DNA from: Acidithiobacillus ferruginosus
GTDB lineage: Bacteria > Pseudomonadota > Gammaproteobacteria > Acidithiobacillales > Acidithiobacillaceae
Length of the DNA: 32,851 nt
NCBI RefSeq assembly: GCF_018854495.1
Contig: NZ_JABBDR010000251.1
Location: forward strand, 1-32,851
Direction of reading: 5' to 3'
Every line of letters starts with the position of its first letter. Position 1 is the stretch's first letter. The notes beneath the pieces are model-generated. The model was not told the origin of the DNA and did no database searches. It saw nothing but the letters and a program-made list of their open reading frames with translations. This document shows positions 14,904 to 22,971 of this stretch, one piece after another. Both the position numbers and the translations under genes were made by a program.

Positions 14904-14927
14904 TCCAACCTCAAAATGCAAATAGCC
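14904..14927 (-). repeat. Right terminal inverted repeat
   Basis: Reverse complement of 12868-12891 with one mismatch. Confidence 0.88.
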
Positions 14928-14935
14928 AATTGAAC
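14928..14935. repeat. Target-site duplication, right copy
   Basis: AATTGAAC, identical to the left copy and in direct orientation. Confidence 0.85.
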
Positions 14936-15067
14936 AAGCGCGCGCCCGCCGTCTGAATCGCTTGGGTGGCGGTGGCACAGAGCCACAACTAGATGTCGTT
15001 CCCCGTCGGCAGGGTCTCGCCGAGTGATTCACCGAAAGAACCATCAGGCGGCTTTCGCGGCCTATTG

Positions 15068-15096
15068 TTGCCTGCAATGAATGCAATGCCTATACT
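15068..15096 (+). promoter_or_regulatory. Promoter of the toxin-antitoxin/RM operon
   Basis: TTGCCT, exactly 17 bp, TATACT, 30 bp before the antitoxin ATG. ATGCAATG/TGCAATGAATGCAATG repeats in the spacer could be the antitoxin's operator. It is the only clear promoter upstream of five closely packed genes. Confidence 0.7.
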
Positions 15097-15126
15097 AAAT
15101 CGAAATTAGCGAAACGCGGGGTTATC

Positions 15127-15372
15127 ATGGCCATCATTACCATTCGGAACCTGGATGAATCCGTAAAAACCAGCCTTCGCATCCGTGCAGCGACTCACGG
15201 GCTCTCTATGGAAGAAGAAGCCAGACAGATTCTACGTGCTGCTTTGCAATCGTCGGAGCAACAAGGAGGCAATCTGGCACAGAGGATTCGAGCGCGAATG
15301 GAGCCTCTTGGCGGAGTGGATTTGCCGACCATGCCCAGAGATCCTGTTCGGGATCCTCCCGACTTCCAATGA
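15127..15372 (+). CDS. fitA: FitA/VapB-type antitoxin
   Basis: 81 residues. Ribbon-helix-helix N-terminus: MAIITIRNLDESVKTSLRIRA followed by HGLSMEEEARQILRAAL, the FitA/StbC pattern. The C-terminal half (about 45-81) would wrap and inhibit the PIN toxin. The complex normally represses its own promoter, here the one at 15068. Its last codon and stop overlap the toxin ATG (ATGA). Confidence 0.92.
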   Translation: MAIITIRNLDESVKTSLRIRAATHGLSMEEEARQILRAALQSSEQQGGNLAQRIRARMEPLGGVDLPTMPRDPVRDPPDFQ

Positions 15373-15803
15373 TTGTACTGGATACCAACGTCATTTCAGA
15401 GTTGCTTCGCCCCGCTCCAGCCGGACAGGTCATGTCTTGGATAGCCAGCCAACCATTAGATAATCTCTACACGACGAGCATCACGCAGGCAGAGATGTTT
15501 TATGGAGTGCGTATCTTGCCGGAAGGAAATCGCCGAACCAAACTCGAACAGGCTATCGCTGCTATCTTTCGGGAAGACTTTGCGGGGCGAATACTTCCCT
15601 TTGATGGAGGCGCTGCAATGGCGTTTGCAGAGATCGCCGCTCAGAGGAAGTTGTCTGGGCGGGCTATTCCCCAGGCGGATACCCAGATTGCCGCCATCAC
15701 CCATTTTCGGCGGGCGCATCTGGCCACCCGCAACATCTCAGACTTCGAGGATCTCAGCATTCCGCTTATCAATCCTTGGGTATCGCAGGAAGCATCATCA
15801 TGA
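15369..15803 (+). CDS. fitB: FitB/VapC-type PIN-domain toxin
   Basis: 144 residues. PIN ribonuclease: MIVLDTNVISELL (Asp5), SITQAEMFYGV (Glu near 42), DGGAAMAFAEIAAQ and the third acidic site PQADTQIAAIT (Asp near 100), with a final ATRNISDFE. All four acidic positions are present, so it should be active. Toxins of this family cleave tRNA or rRNA sites; the partner antitoxin is the upstream gene. The stop overlaps the next ATG by 4 bp (ATGA), coupling the TA pair to the cyclase-like gene, which is unusual. Confidence 0.93.
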   Translation: MIVLDTNVISELLRPAPAGQVMSWIASQPLDNLYTTSITQAEMFYGVRILPEGNRRTKLEQAIAAIFREDFAGRILPFDGGAAMAFAEIAAQRKLSGRAIPQADTQIAAITHFRRAHLATRNISDFEDLSIPLINPWVSQEASS

Positions 15804-16681
15804 TGGAATTTCACCCACACGCTGTTGCCTATCTGGATATTTTAGGGTTTTCAACCTTTGTGAAGGCGGCAGAGGAGGACCCGATCAAGTTGAAACAATT
15901 AGATATATTGTTTTACGAGATTATCCCAAGAGAAATCAGCTCGGAGGGTAGAAATTCCGCATTTCCAGAAGATATGGAACTGAAGTGTTTGAGCTGTTCA
16001 GATAGCTTGGTTATCTCTGCACCGATCTCCGAAAAATCACCATACCCTCCGCTTGTTGCCGTCTCTATTAAGGCTGTACAAATTGCACACGCGCTACTGG
16101 ATATGGGATTCCTGGTGCGTGGCGCCATTGCCATTGGGAATGCCCATTGCACTGAATCAAACATCTTTGGGACTGGTTTTCAGCAAGCGGTAGAAGGGGA
16201 AAAAACTGCAGTTGACCCGCAAATAATACTAAATGAATCAGCGGTGCAAGCACTAGATGGATTGAAAGGCTCCATTTATGGCAATTTAGGCATATTTGCA
16301 AAAAACCATTCAGACCAGATTATTCTGGACTCGATTTACCCAGAACAGCATTATCTTCCCAACAAAAATGGAGATGTTGAAGAATATTTCAAAAAATATC
16401 GTCAGATAATTATGAATAATCTGGTCCATAGAAATCCAGAAGCAAGGCGGAAGTGGCTCTGGTTTTCTGGCCTGTTTAATGCAAACGTCAAGTATTTCAC
16501 AAGCCATTTCGGTTTTTTGAAAGATAAATCCATGGTGATAAGTGATGGTGAATCGTCAGACATTGTAATGAATTATCTGAACCCGCCTCCTGTAGACAGC
16601 ACCTGGTTACAGGAACTATCCCCGCCGCCTCGCCATGTGAAAATAAAAGCCCCTGAGTGCTCACCCAAAGAAGAGAACTGA
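15800..16681 (+). CDS. Class III nucleotide cyclase-like protein
   Basis: 293 residues from the ATG at 15800 (AGGA upstream), overlapping the toxin stop. AYLDILGFSTF (Asp12) and CLSCSDSLVISAP (Asp68) match the spacing and context of the two metal-binding Asp of class III adenylate/guanylate cyclases. VRGAIAIGNAH (about 106-116) and IFGTGFQQAVEGEKTAVDPQI fit the later part of that fold. The C-terminal 120 residues are helical and unassigned. Known relatives include Pycsar cyclases, which make cCMP or cUMP on infection. Whether this one is catalytic is untested. It lies 6 bp before the type ISP gene. Confidence 0.6.
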   Translation: MMEFHPHAVAYLDILGFSTFVKAAEEDPIKLKQLDILFYEIIPREISSEGRNSAFPEDMELKCLSCSDSLVISAPISEKSPYPPLVAVSIKAVQIAHALLDMGFLVRGAIAIGNAHCTESNIFGTGFQQAVEGEKTAVDPQIILNESAVQALDGLKGSIYGNLGIFAKNHSDQIILDSIYPEQHYLPNKNGDVEEYFKKYRQIIMNNLVHRNPEARRKWLWFSGLFNANVKYFTSHFGFLKDKSMVISDGESSDIVMNYLNPPPVDSTWLQELSPPPRHVKIKAPECSPKEEN

Positions 16682-16687
16682 TCTCCC

Positions 16688-19600
16688 ATGCCCGTAAACA
16701 CCATCCACGACATCCTCGCCCAGTTCCGCCAGTACACCGTCGATCAGCGCGGCAAAGGTGATGCCTTTGAGCGATTGATGGCGGCTTTCCTGCGCCTTGA
16801 TCCGATGTTCGCGGATCAGTTCGCCGGTGTCTGGCTCTGGAAGGATTGGCCGGGGCTGCAAGCCCATGGATTTAGCGCCCAGGACAAAGGAGTGGATCTC
16901 GTAGCCGAGGACCGTGATGGCGGCTTTTGCGCGATCCAGTGCAAGTTCTATGGGGAAGATCAGCGTATTTCCATGGATGATCTTGGGACGTTCTTCATGC
17001 TCTCCGGCAGGGAGCCCTTTACCAGCCGTCTGATTGTTTCCACCACGGATCACTGGGGGAAAAATGCCGATGAGATGCTGGACACCCAACAAATCCGTGT
17101 TCGCCGCATCGGTCTGGCCGATCTCGAAAACAGCGTCGTTGACTGGTCCGCCTTCGACGTGGAGAAGCCGGAATCCTTGCGCCGCAAGACGGGCAAGCAG
17201 ATTCGCCCACACCAGGAATCGGCGCGTGAGGATGTGCTGATTGGCTTTCAGGACCATGACCGGGGCAAGCTCATCATGGCCTGTGGTACTGGCAAAACCT
17301 ATACCTCGCTTTCCATTATGGAATACATGGTGCAACCCGGTGGCCATGTACTCTTTCTGGTGCCGTCCCTGGCGTTGTTGGCGCAAACGCTTCGAGAATG
17401 GACGGCAGAGGCACATGCACCCCTGCGTTGCTATGCCGTGTGCTCTGACAGCAAGGTCGGCAAAGAAGAAGAGGACATCCGGGTGCATGACCTCGCTTAT
17501 CCTGCTACAACCGATTTTCAGAAACTCGCCATGCACCTGAACCACACATCCGACGATGGCCGGATTACGGTGATCTTCTCCACCTATCAATCCATCGAAG
17601 TCGTGCATGAAGCGCAAAAGGCTGGGTGTCCGGCGTTTGATCTGGTGATCTGTGATGAGGCCCATCGCACGGCGGGGGTGGCTCAGTTCGACAACGAGAA
17701 GAATACGCTGGAATACTCCCATTTTGTGCGCGTCCATGATAACGACTATATCCACGCTCAAAAGCGCCTCTACATGACGGCCACCCCGAAGATTTACAAA
17801 GATGACGCCAGCCGTAAGGCCGAGGAGAAGGGCCACCTGGTCTATTCCATGAGCAATGAGGCCCACTTCGGGCCGGTCTTTCACCGCTTGAGCTTTGCCG
17901 AGGCGGTGGATCGGGATCTCCTGTCTGACTACAAGGTGCTGATCCTGGCCGTAGATCAGGAAAGCATCCTGCAAGAACTGGAGGATCGCATTGGCGACTC
18001 CGGGGACAGCCTAAAGCTGGATGATGCCGTGAAGATTGTGGGCTGCTGGAATGGTCTTGCCAAGCGTGGTGCCTTGGGCAGCGTGGACTTCGGGGGTGAC
18101 GCGCAGCCCATGCGAACCGCCGTGGCTTTTGCCGGTACCATCCCGCACTCCAAGCTGCTGGCCAGGGAGTTCATGGCGGTCGTGGACGAGCTTCGGGAGG
18201 ATGAAGATGGATCCATGGCCCTTGAGGCCGAGCACGTCGATGGCACTATGGATGTTCTAACGCGCAACCATAAGCTCGACTGGCTCAAGGCGAATACAGG
18301 CAGCGGCGAAAAAACCTGCCGTATTCTCACCAACGTCCGTTGTCTGTCCGAGGGCGTGGACGTGCCGGCCCTTGATGCCGTGATCTTCCTCAACCCCCGC
18401 GATTCCATTGTGGATGTGGTTCAGAGCGTTGGCCGCGTCATGCGTAAGGCTCCGGGAAAGAAGTACGGCTATGTGATTCTGCCCATCGGCATTCCGGGCG
18501 ATAAAGACCCGGAAAAGGCCCTCGACGACAATAAGAAGTATCGGGTGGTCTGGCAGGTACTCAATGCGCTGCGTGCCCACGATGACCGCCTGGAGCGCGA
18601 GTTTGCCACCATCGACCTGAACAAGAAGAAAGACGACAAGATCAATGTGATCGGTGTCAAGGCTGTCACCCCGCCAAAAAAGGACCGGGTAGATGTCGAT
18701 GGCGTCCAATCTGCCTTCGAGTTGACCGAGGAAAACCTGAGCCAGTGGAAGGACGCCATTTACGCCAAGGTGGTCGAGAAGTGCGGCGACCGGCGCTACT
18801 GGGAGTCCTGGGCCAAGGACGTGGCCGAGATCGCCCAGAATCACCGTCGGCGCATCGAGCATCTCCTGAAACATCCAAAGCCTGGCACGAAAGAGGCTTT
18901 TGATACTTTTCTCGGCGGTCTGCGCGAGAACATCAACCCCAATATCAGCCGCGATGAGGCTGTGGAAATGCTTTCGCAGCATATCGTCACCCGGCCCGTA
19001 TTCGATGCGCTGTTTTCCGGCTACGCATTCACCAGCCACAACCCCGTCTCCCAGGCTATGCAGGGGATGCTGGATATACTGGAGGGGCAGGCGCTCGAAA
19101 AGGACATGGAAAACCTCAAGGACTTCTATGACAGCGTGCGCCAACGCGCATCCGGCCTGGATAATCATGAGGCCCGCCAGCGGGTGATCGTGGAGCTGTA
19201 CGAGAAGTTTTTCAGCACCGCGTTCAAATCCATGACGGATCGACTGGGGATCGTCTATACCCCGGTGGAAATCGTGGACTTCATCGTGAACAGCGCGAAC
19301 GTGGCGCTCCAAAAAGAGTTCGGCGTCAGCCTAGCCGATAAGCATGTGCATATTCTCGACCCGTTCACGGGCACCGGCACCTTTCTCGTGCGCCTGATCC
19401 AGAATGGCCTCATACCGCCAGACAAACTACCCTACAAGTACGCCCACGAGCTGCACGCCAACGAGATCGTACTGCTGGCCTACTATATCGCTGCCATTAA
19501 CATCGAAGCAGCCTATCACGACATATCCGGGCAGGATTACCAGCCGTTCCCAGGTATCGTGCTCACCGACACCTTCATGATGGGAGACCAGAAAGGGCAG

Positions 19601-21514
19601 TCGAAAACGGAAATGTTCTCGCAGGAAAACAGTGAACGCGCACGTAGGCAGAATCAGGCGGATATCCGGGTGATTCTGGGAAATCCGCCCTACAGCGTGG
19701 GACAGGATAATGCCAACGATAACAACCAGAACTTCAAATACGAGGCGCTGGATGCGAATATTCGTAATACTTACGCCGCACATTCCACGGCCACCAACAA
19801 AAACAGCCTCTACGACAGCTACATCCGGGCCTTCCGCTGGGCCAGTAACCGTATCAAGGATCAGGGCGTGATCTGCTTTGTGAGCAATGGCGGCTGGATC
19901 GACGGGAATACCATGGATGGCTTCCGCAAGTCTCTGGCCGATGAGTTCACGAGCGTCTATGTGTTCAATCTGCGGGGGAATACTCGAACGTCAGGAGAGA
20001 CAGCGAGGAAAGAAGGCGGGCAGACTTTCGGTTCAGGATCGCGGGCTACCGTAGCCATCACCCTGCTAGTGAAGAATCCCGTAAAGGCGGAAGGCTGCGA
20101 GATTCATTACCGGGATATTGGGGATTGCCTGAGCAGGGAAGAAAAACTCGCCATCATTAGTGAGGCAGGAAGTATCAAGAACGTGCCGTGGGAACGCATC
20201 GCGCCGAATGATCATAATGATTGGGTGAATCTGCGGAGTGATAATTTCGAGACGTTCACGCCACTGAACGACGATCCCGGGGCGATATTTTCCATGCGGT
20301 CCCGTGGTGTCGAAACCAGCCGCGATGATTGGGTTTATAACTATAGCAAAGACCGTCTCGAAACCAACGTGCGCGAGATGATTGCCTTTTACAATGCCCA
20401 AGTTGACCTGCATGGTGCTTCCTGTCGTGCGGTTGGCGGTAATGCTGAGAAGAAAGCGCAGGAGTTGATAGATACCGATTCGCGCAAGATCAAGTGGACC
20501 AGAGGGCTTGTCAAAGAGCTTTGCCGAAACAATCTTTCCGAACTTGATTCCAGAAAGATTGGTGTCGGAGTTTACCGCCCATTCAGTAAATCCTGGATTT
20601 ACTATGATCGGGTTATGAATGAGTACTTCAAAGAAAAGCTCTACCCTACTGCTCACCACCAAAACCTCGCCATATCGGTTGCAAATCCCGGCGAAAGCAA
20701 TGCGTTTTCCTGCATAATGTTAGATACAATTCCAAACCTCCATGTGATTCATGGGGGTCAATGCTTCCCCCTCTACCACTACGAGAAAGCCCAAGCCCCA
20801 TCCGGCCAGACTAACGGGCTGTTCGATGAACCTGCCGACGCCCATGTGGATGCCGACGGCTATACCCGAAAGAACGCCATCACCGACACTGCGCTGACCG
20901 ACTATCGTGCCCATTATCAAGATGACGAGATTTCCAAAGAGGATATTTTCTACTACGTCTATGGCATCCTACATTCCCCGGAGTATAGGGAACGCTACGC
21001 CAACGACCTCAAGAAGATGCTTCCCCGTATCCCTTTTGCCCAGGATTTCCGGGGGTTCAGCAAGGCTGGCCGAGATTTGGCCTACTGGCACCTGAACTAT
21101 GAGAAGGTGGACCCCTACGAGGGACTGCAAATTATCATCAAAGACACAGACAAGAATCTGCCACCACACACGCTATATCACGTCGATAAGATCGAGTTTG
21201 CCAAACTGGGCAGGCGTGAGCGCGACAAGAGTATCATCCACTACAACGGTTATATCACCATCAAGGGCATTCCTCTGGAAGCCTACGAGTATGTGGTTAA
21301 TGGCAAGCCCGCTATCGAGTGGATCATGGAGCGTTACAAAATCACCGTAGACAAGGATAGTGGGATCAAGAATGATCCGAATGACTGGTGCCGAGAGCAT
21401 GATGATCCAGCGTATATTTTCAGGCTTGTTCAGCAGGTGGTGAGGGTGAGTGTGGAGACGGTGAGGATTGTGGATAGATTACAAGAATTGTCCGCAAAGG
21501 TTGTTGACAAATAA
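16688..21514 (+). CDS. Type ISP restriction-modification enzyme (nuclease-helicase-methyltransferase)
   Basis: 1,608 residues, one polypeptide. Order: Mrr-like nuclease (about 20-150; KGVDLVAED and AIQCKFY); SF2 helicase/translocase with Walker A ACGTGKT (near 197), DEAH (near 321), TATPK (near 363) and motif VI QSVGRVMRK (near 578); coupler; N6-adenine methyltransferase with DPFTGTGTFL (near 891) and NPPY (near 998); C-terminal target recognition to the end. This matches LlaBIII/LlaGI-type enzymes, which methylate one strand, translocate using ATP and cut when two molecules meet. Length and motifs are complete, so it should be functional. Its stop shares a base with the following ATG (TAATG). 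Confidence 0.93.
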   Translation: MPVNTIHDILAQFRQYTVDQRGKGDAFERLMAAFLRLDPMFADQFAGVWLWKDWPGLQAHGFSAQDKGVDLVAEDRDGGFCAIQCKFYGEDQRISMDDLGTFFMLSGREPFTSRLIVSTTDHWGKNADEMLDTQQIRVRRIGLADLENSVVDWSAFDVEKPESLRRKTGKQIRPHQESAREDVLIGFQDHDRGKLIMACGTGKTYTSLSIMEYMVQPGGHVLFLVPSLALLAQTLREWTAEAHAPLRCYAVCSDSKVGKEEEDIRVHDLAYPATTDFQKLAMHLNHTSDDGRITVIFSTYQSIEVVHEAQKAGCPAFDLVICDEAHRTAGVAQFDNEKNTLEYSHFVRVHDNDYIHAQKRLYMTATPKIYKDDASRKAEEKGHLVYSMSNEAHFGPVFHRLSFAEAVDRDLLSDYKVLILAVDQESILQELEDRIGDSGDSLKLDDAVKIVGCWNGLAKRGALGSVDFGGDAQPMRTAVAFAGTIPHSKLLAREFMAVVDELREDEDGSMALEAEHVDGTMDVLTRNHKLDWLKANTGSGEKTCRILTNVRCLSEGVDVPALDAVIFLNPRDSIVDVVQSVGRVMRKAPGKKYGYVILPIGIPGDKDPEKALDDNKKYRVVWQVLNALRAHDDRLEREFATIDLNKKKDDKINVIGVKAVTPPKKDRVDVDGVQSAFELTEENLSQWKDAIYAKVVEKCGDRRYWESWAKDVAEIAQNHRRRIEHLLKHPKPGTKEAFDTFLGGLRENINPNISRDEAVEMLSQHIVTRPVFDALFSGYAFTSHNPVSQAMQGMLDILEGQALEKDMENLKDFYDSVRQRASGLDNHEARQRVIVELYEKFFSTAFKSMTDRLGIVYTPVEIVDFIVNSANVALQKEFGVSLADKHVHILDPFTGTGTFLVRLIQNGLIPPDKLPYKYAHELHANEIVLLAYYIAAINIEAAYHDISGQDYQPFPGIVLTDTFMMGDQKGQSKTEMFSQENSERARRQNQADIRVILGNPPYSVGQDNANDNNQNFKYEALDANIRNTYAAHSTATNKNSLYDSYIRAFRWASNRIKDQGVICFVSNGGWIDGNTMDGFRKSLADEFTSVYVFNLRGNTRTSGETARKEGGQTFGSGSRATVAITLLVKNPVKAEGCEIHYRDIGDCLSREEKLAIISEAGSIKNVPWERIAPNDHNDWVNLRSDNFETFTPLNDDPGAIFSMRSRGVETSRDDWVYNYSKDRLETNVREMIAFYNAQVDLHGASCRAVGGNAEKKAQELIDTDSRKIKWTRGLVKELCRNNLSELDSRKIGVGVYRPFSKSWIYYDRVMNEYFKEKLYPTAHHQNLAISVANPGESNAFSCIMLDTIPNLHVIHGGQCFPLYHYEKAQAPSGQTNGLFDEPADAHVDADGYTRKNAITDTALTDYRAHYQDDEISKEDIFYYVYGILHSPEYRERYANDLKKMLPRIPFAQDFRGFSKAGRDLAYWHLNYEKVDPYEGLQIIIKDTDKNLPPHTLYHVDKIEFAKLGRRERDKSIIHYNGYITIKGIPLEAYEYVVNGKPAIEWIMERYKITVDKDSGIKNDPNDWCREHDDPAYIFRLVQQVVRVSVETVRIVDRLQELSAKVVDK

Positions 21515-22191
21515 TGATACTATCTAATTCAAACGACGTTGGAAGATTGCAACGTCTCATTTCTTTTAATCGCGTTTTTATAAATCCTGCTGGAACATTG
21601 GCAAACTTGATATTAACCAAAAACTTTTCTTGCAAGCTAGACATAATATCTGATACTGGAAGATTATCGGTAAGTACGGATGAGTATTTATCAAGGGTTG
21701 CTGGTTTAATTATAACTGGCGACTTAATAGGATGCAATAAAATACCTAAAGATGACGCTATCGGTGGACGCATTAAAAACCTTATTTCTATGTACCACTC
21801 TGGCCTGTTCGCATATGTTTTTGATCCGTTACTATCAAAACTAAGCACGCCATCGTTATCATTGTCATGGATGTCTGGTTTTTTTGTGGCTTATGTCGCC
21901 CTTGAGGGTGTAGTCAACATATGTGTTATCAATAACTGCGAAGATATTACCTTATCATTAAACCCTAAAAAGATAAAAGATAAAGAGAAAAAGCATAAGC
22001 TGGATAATTTCATGCTAAATAGAGGGTGCATTTATAAATTGGCGGGGTTGAGAGATGATTACGCACACGGCAGAGTTAATGGAAGCAGCATGAACAAGCC
22101 GCCGGATTTTAATGCTATAGAGAAAATAAGAGAAGCAATCATATCGGCGTCTATAACCTATTTCAAAATCGACAAGAGAGGCAAACAATGA
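21514..22191 (+). CDS. HEPN-motif protein, candidate toxin
   Basis: 225 residues, starting inside the RM stop (TAATG), hence coupled. The sequence is AT-rich compared with the RM gene, suggesting separate acquisition. The C-terminal third contains YKLAGLRDDYAHGRV; RDDYAH (180-185) is an R-x4-H HEPN RNase signature with the usual acidic/polar residue after Arg. A hydrophobic helix (about 118-142, SWMSGFFVAYVALEGVVN) is probably part of the helical bundle. No nucleotidyltransferase (MNT) antitoxin is adjacent. I infer a back-up abortive-infection toxin that acts when the RM system is inhibited; untested. Confidence 0.65.
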   Translation: MILSNSNDVGRLQRLISFNRVFINPAGTLANLILTKNFSCKLDIISDTGRLSVSTDEYLSRVAGLIITGDLIGCNKIPKDDAIGGRIKNLISMYHSGLFAYVFDPLLSKLSTPSLSLSWMSGFFVAYVALEGVVNICVINNCEDITLSLNPKKIKDKEKKHKLDNFMLNRGCIYKLAGLRDDYAHGRVNGSSMNKPPDFNAIEKIREAIISASITYFKIDKRGKQ

Positions 22192-22389
22192 CATGAAATT
22201 CAGCGAAATTGAAGCGTCATTATTTTCTGCTTCATATCCCGCCTGAAAGAACAATTGTTATACTAGGCGACAGTGGAAATGTTATATGCTAGTTTGGCGG
22301 CAGATCGCGTCTTGGCATCGCGTTATAGCAACATCTTTTGTGTGGCTCAGTTTAATCGGAAAGCACAAAGTCAAGACCATTGACAAAGA
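22192..22389. other. Convergent AT-rich spacer
   Basis: Between the converging stops of the HEPN-motif gene and the channel-like gene. No supported gene; only a 17-codon open frame. Both flanking genes share the low GC. Confidence 0.4.
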
Positions 22390-22959
22390 CTACGATTTAT
22401 TATTTTTATGTGACAGGCTTGAGATCTTGTATACAATTACCGATATGATCACCGGGATAAGCGAGTATCCTATAAGTGATTCTATGATATGTGCAATCTT
22501 GTTTTCTTTTTCGACACCAGATCCAACTGCCCCCGTATTCATGAAATATTGCGCAGAATCATACAGTAATATCTTATCCTGATCAAATCCAGAGGATCCA
22601 TCTAGCGTTTTATATAAAAAGGCAAAAGATATTATATTTAACGATGAAAAGACGAATACTAGCGCAAAGACCTGCAGCGTCACCCACGCAGTTTTTCCGT
22701 CGATGTCGATTAGGTTGTAGCGAGCAATAGATATAAGAAAAACAGAAAACAAAATAGAAAACGCTATTAAAATCCAATCTATATATATTATATCAGATAG
22801 GGCAAACAAAAAAACATACACAAGAAACGCAAGAAGGATGATAAGCCCGTCTTTTTTCCTCTCTGTTAACCCTCGGTATTTGGCGGTGATATAACAGATC
22901 AACTTCGATGTAGCACCAAAGATTATTGAGCACGGGGTCCTGCAGGTTTTGCGTGACAT
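22390..22959 (-). CDS. Ion-channel-like membrane protein
   Basis: 189 residues; ATG at 22959 with AGGA upstream, 12 bp after the recombinase stop on the same strand. Three helices (about 38-58, 61-81, 93-115) are followed by a segment like a K+-channel pore: LLYDSAQYFMNTGAVGSGV (filter-like TGAVGSG instead of TVGYG), then a helix ESLIGYSLIPVIISVIVYKI. The strongest resemblance is to two-helix ion channels (Ion_trans_2), with a degenerate selectivity filter. Very AT-rich. It may be a membrane-depolarising effector, or simply an orphan channel relative. It converges on the HEPN gene at 21514. Confidence 0.55.
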   Translation of the reverse strand: MSRKTCRTPCSIIFGATSKLICYITAKYRGLTERKKDGLIILLAFLVYVFLFALSDIIYIDWILIAFSILFSVFLISIARYNLIDIDGKTAWVTLQVFALVFVFSSLNIISFAFLYKTLDGSSGFDQDKILLYDSAQYFMNTGAVGSGVEKENKIAHIIESLIGYSLIPVIISVIVYKISSLSHKNNKS

Positions 22960-22971
22960 AACATATCCTAA

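Larger units (their letters stand above)
12868..14927 (+). mobile_element. Transposase-less transposon carrying a HEPN-like gene
   Basis: A 2,060-bp insertion. The 24-bp terminal inverted repeats begin GGCTATTTGCATT (left 12868-12891, right 14904-14927) and match at 23 of 24 positions. The ends are flanked by a perfect 8-bp direct repeat. The only long gene inside is the 573-residue HEPN-like gene; no DDE or Tyr/Ser transposase is seen, so movement would need a transposase supplied in trans. GGTTGGA or a close variant recurs inside the left end (12885, 12934, 12985), possibly as transposase-binding sites. IS families with 8-bp duplications and GG-starting ends include ISL3 and IS1595; no family is assigned here. 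Confidence 0.85.
14818..15067. other. Spacer holding the right transposon end
   Basis: Holds the transposon's right inverted repeat (14904-14927) and target duplication (14928-14935), then about 130 bp without a gene that I can support. The minus-strand open frame here is low-complexity Arg/Pro/Ser and not convincing. Confidence 0.5.

Noticed and set aside
16661..19312. Long minus-strand frames (437 and 351 residues) inside the RM gene
   Set aside because: Antisense shadows of a 1,608-residue enzyme with complete motif order.
22286..22582. 98-residue plus-strand open frame
   Set aside because: Mostly antisense to the channel-like gene, which has membrane helices, an RBS and a sensible position after the recombinase.
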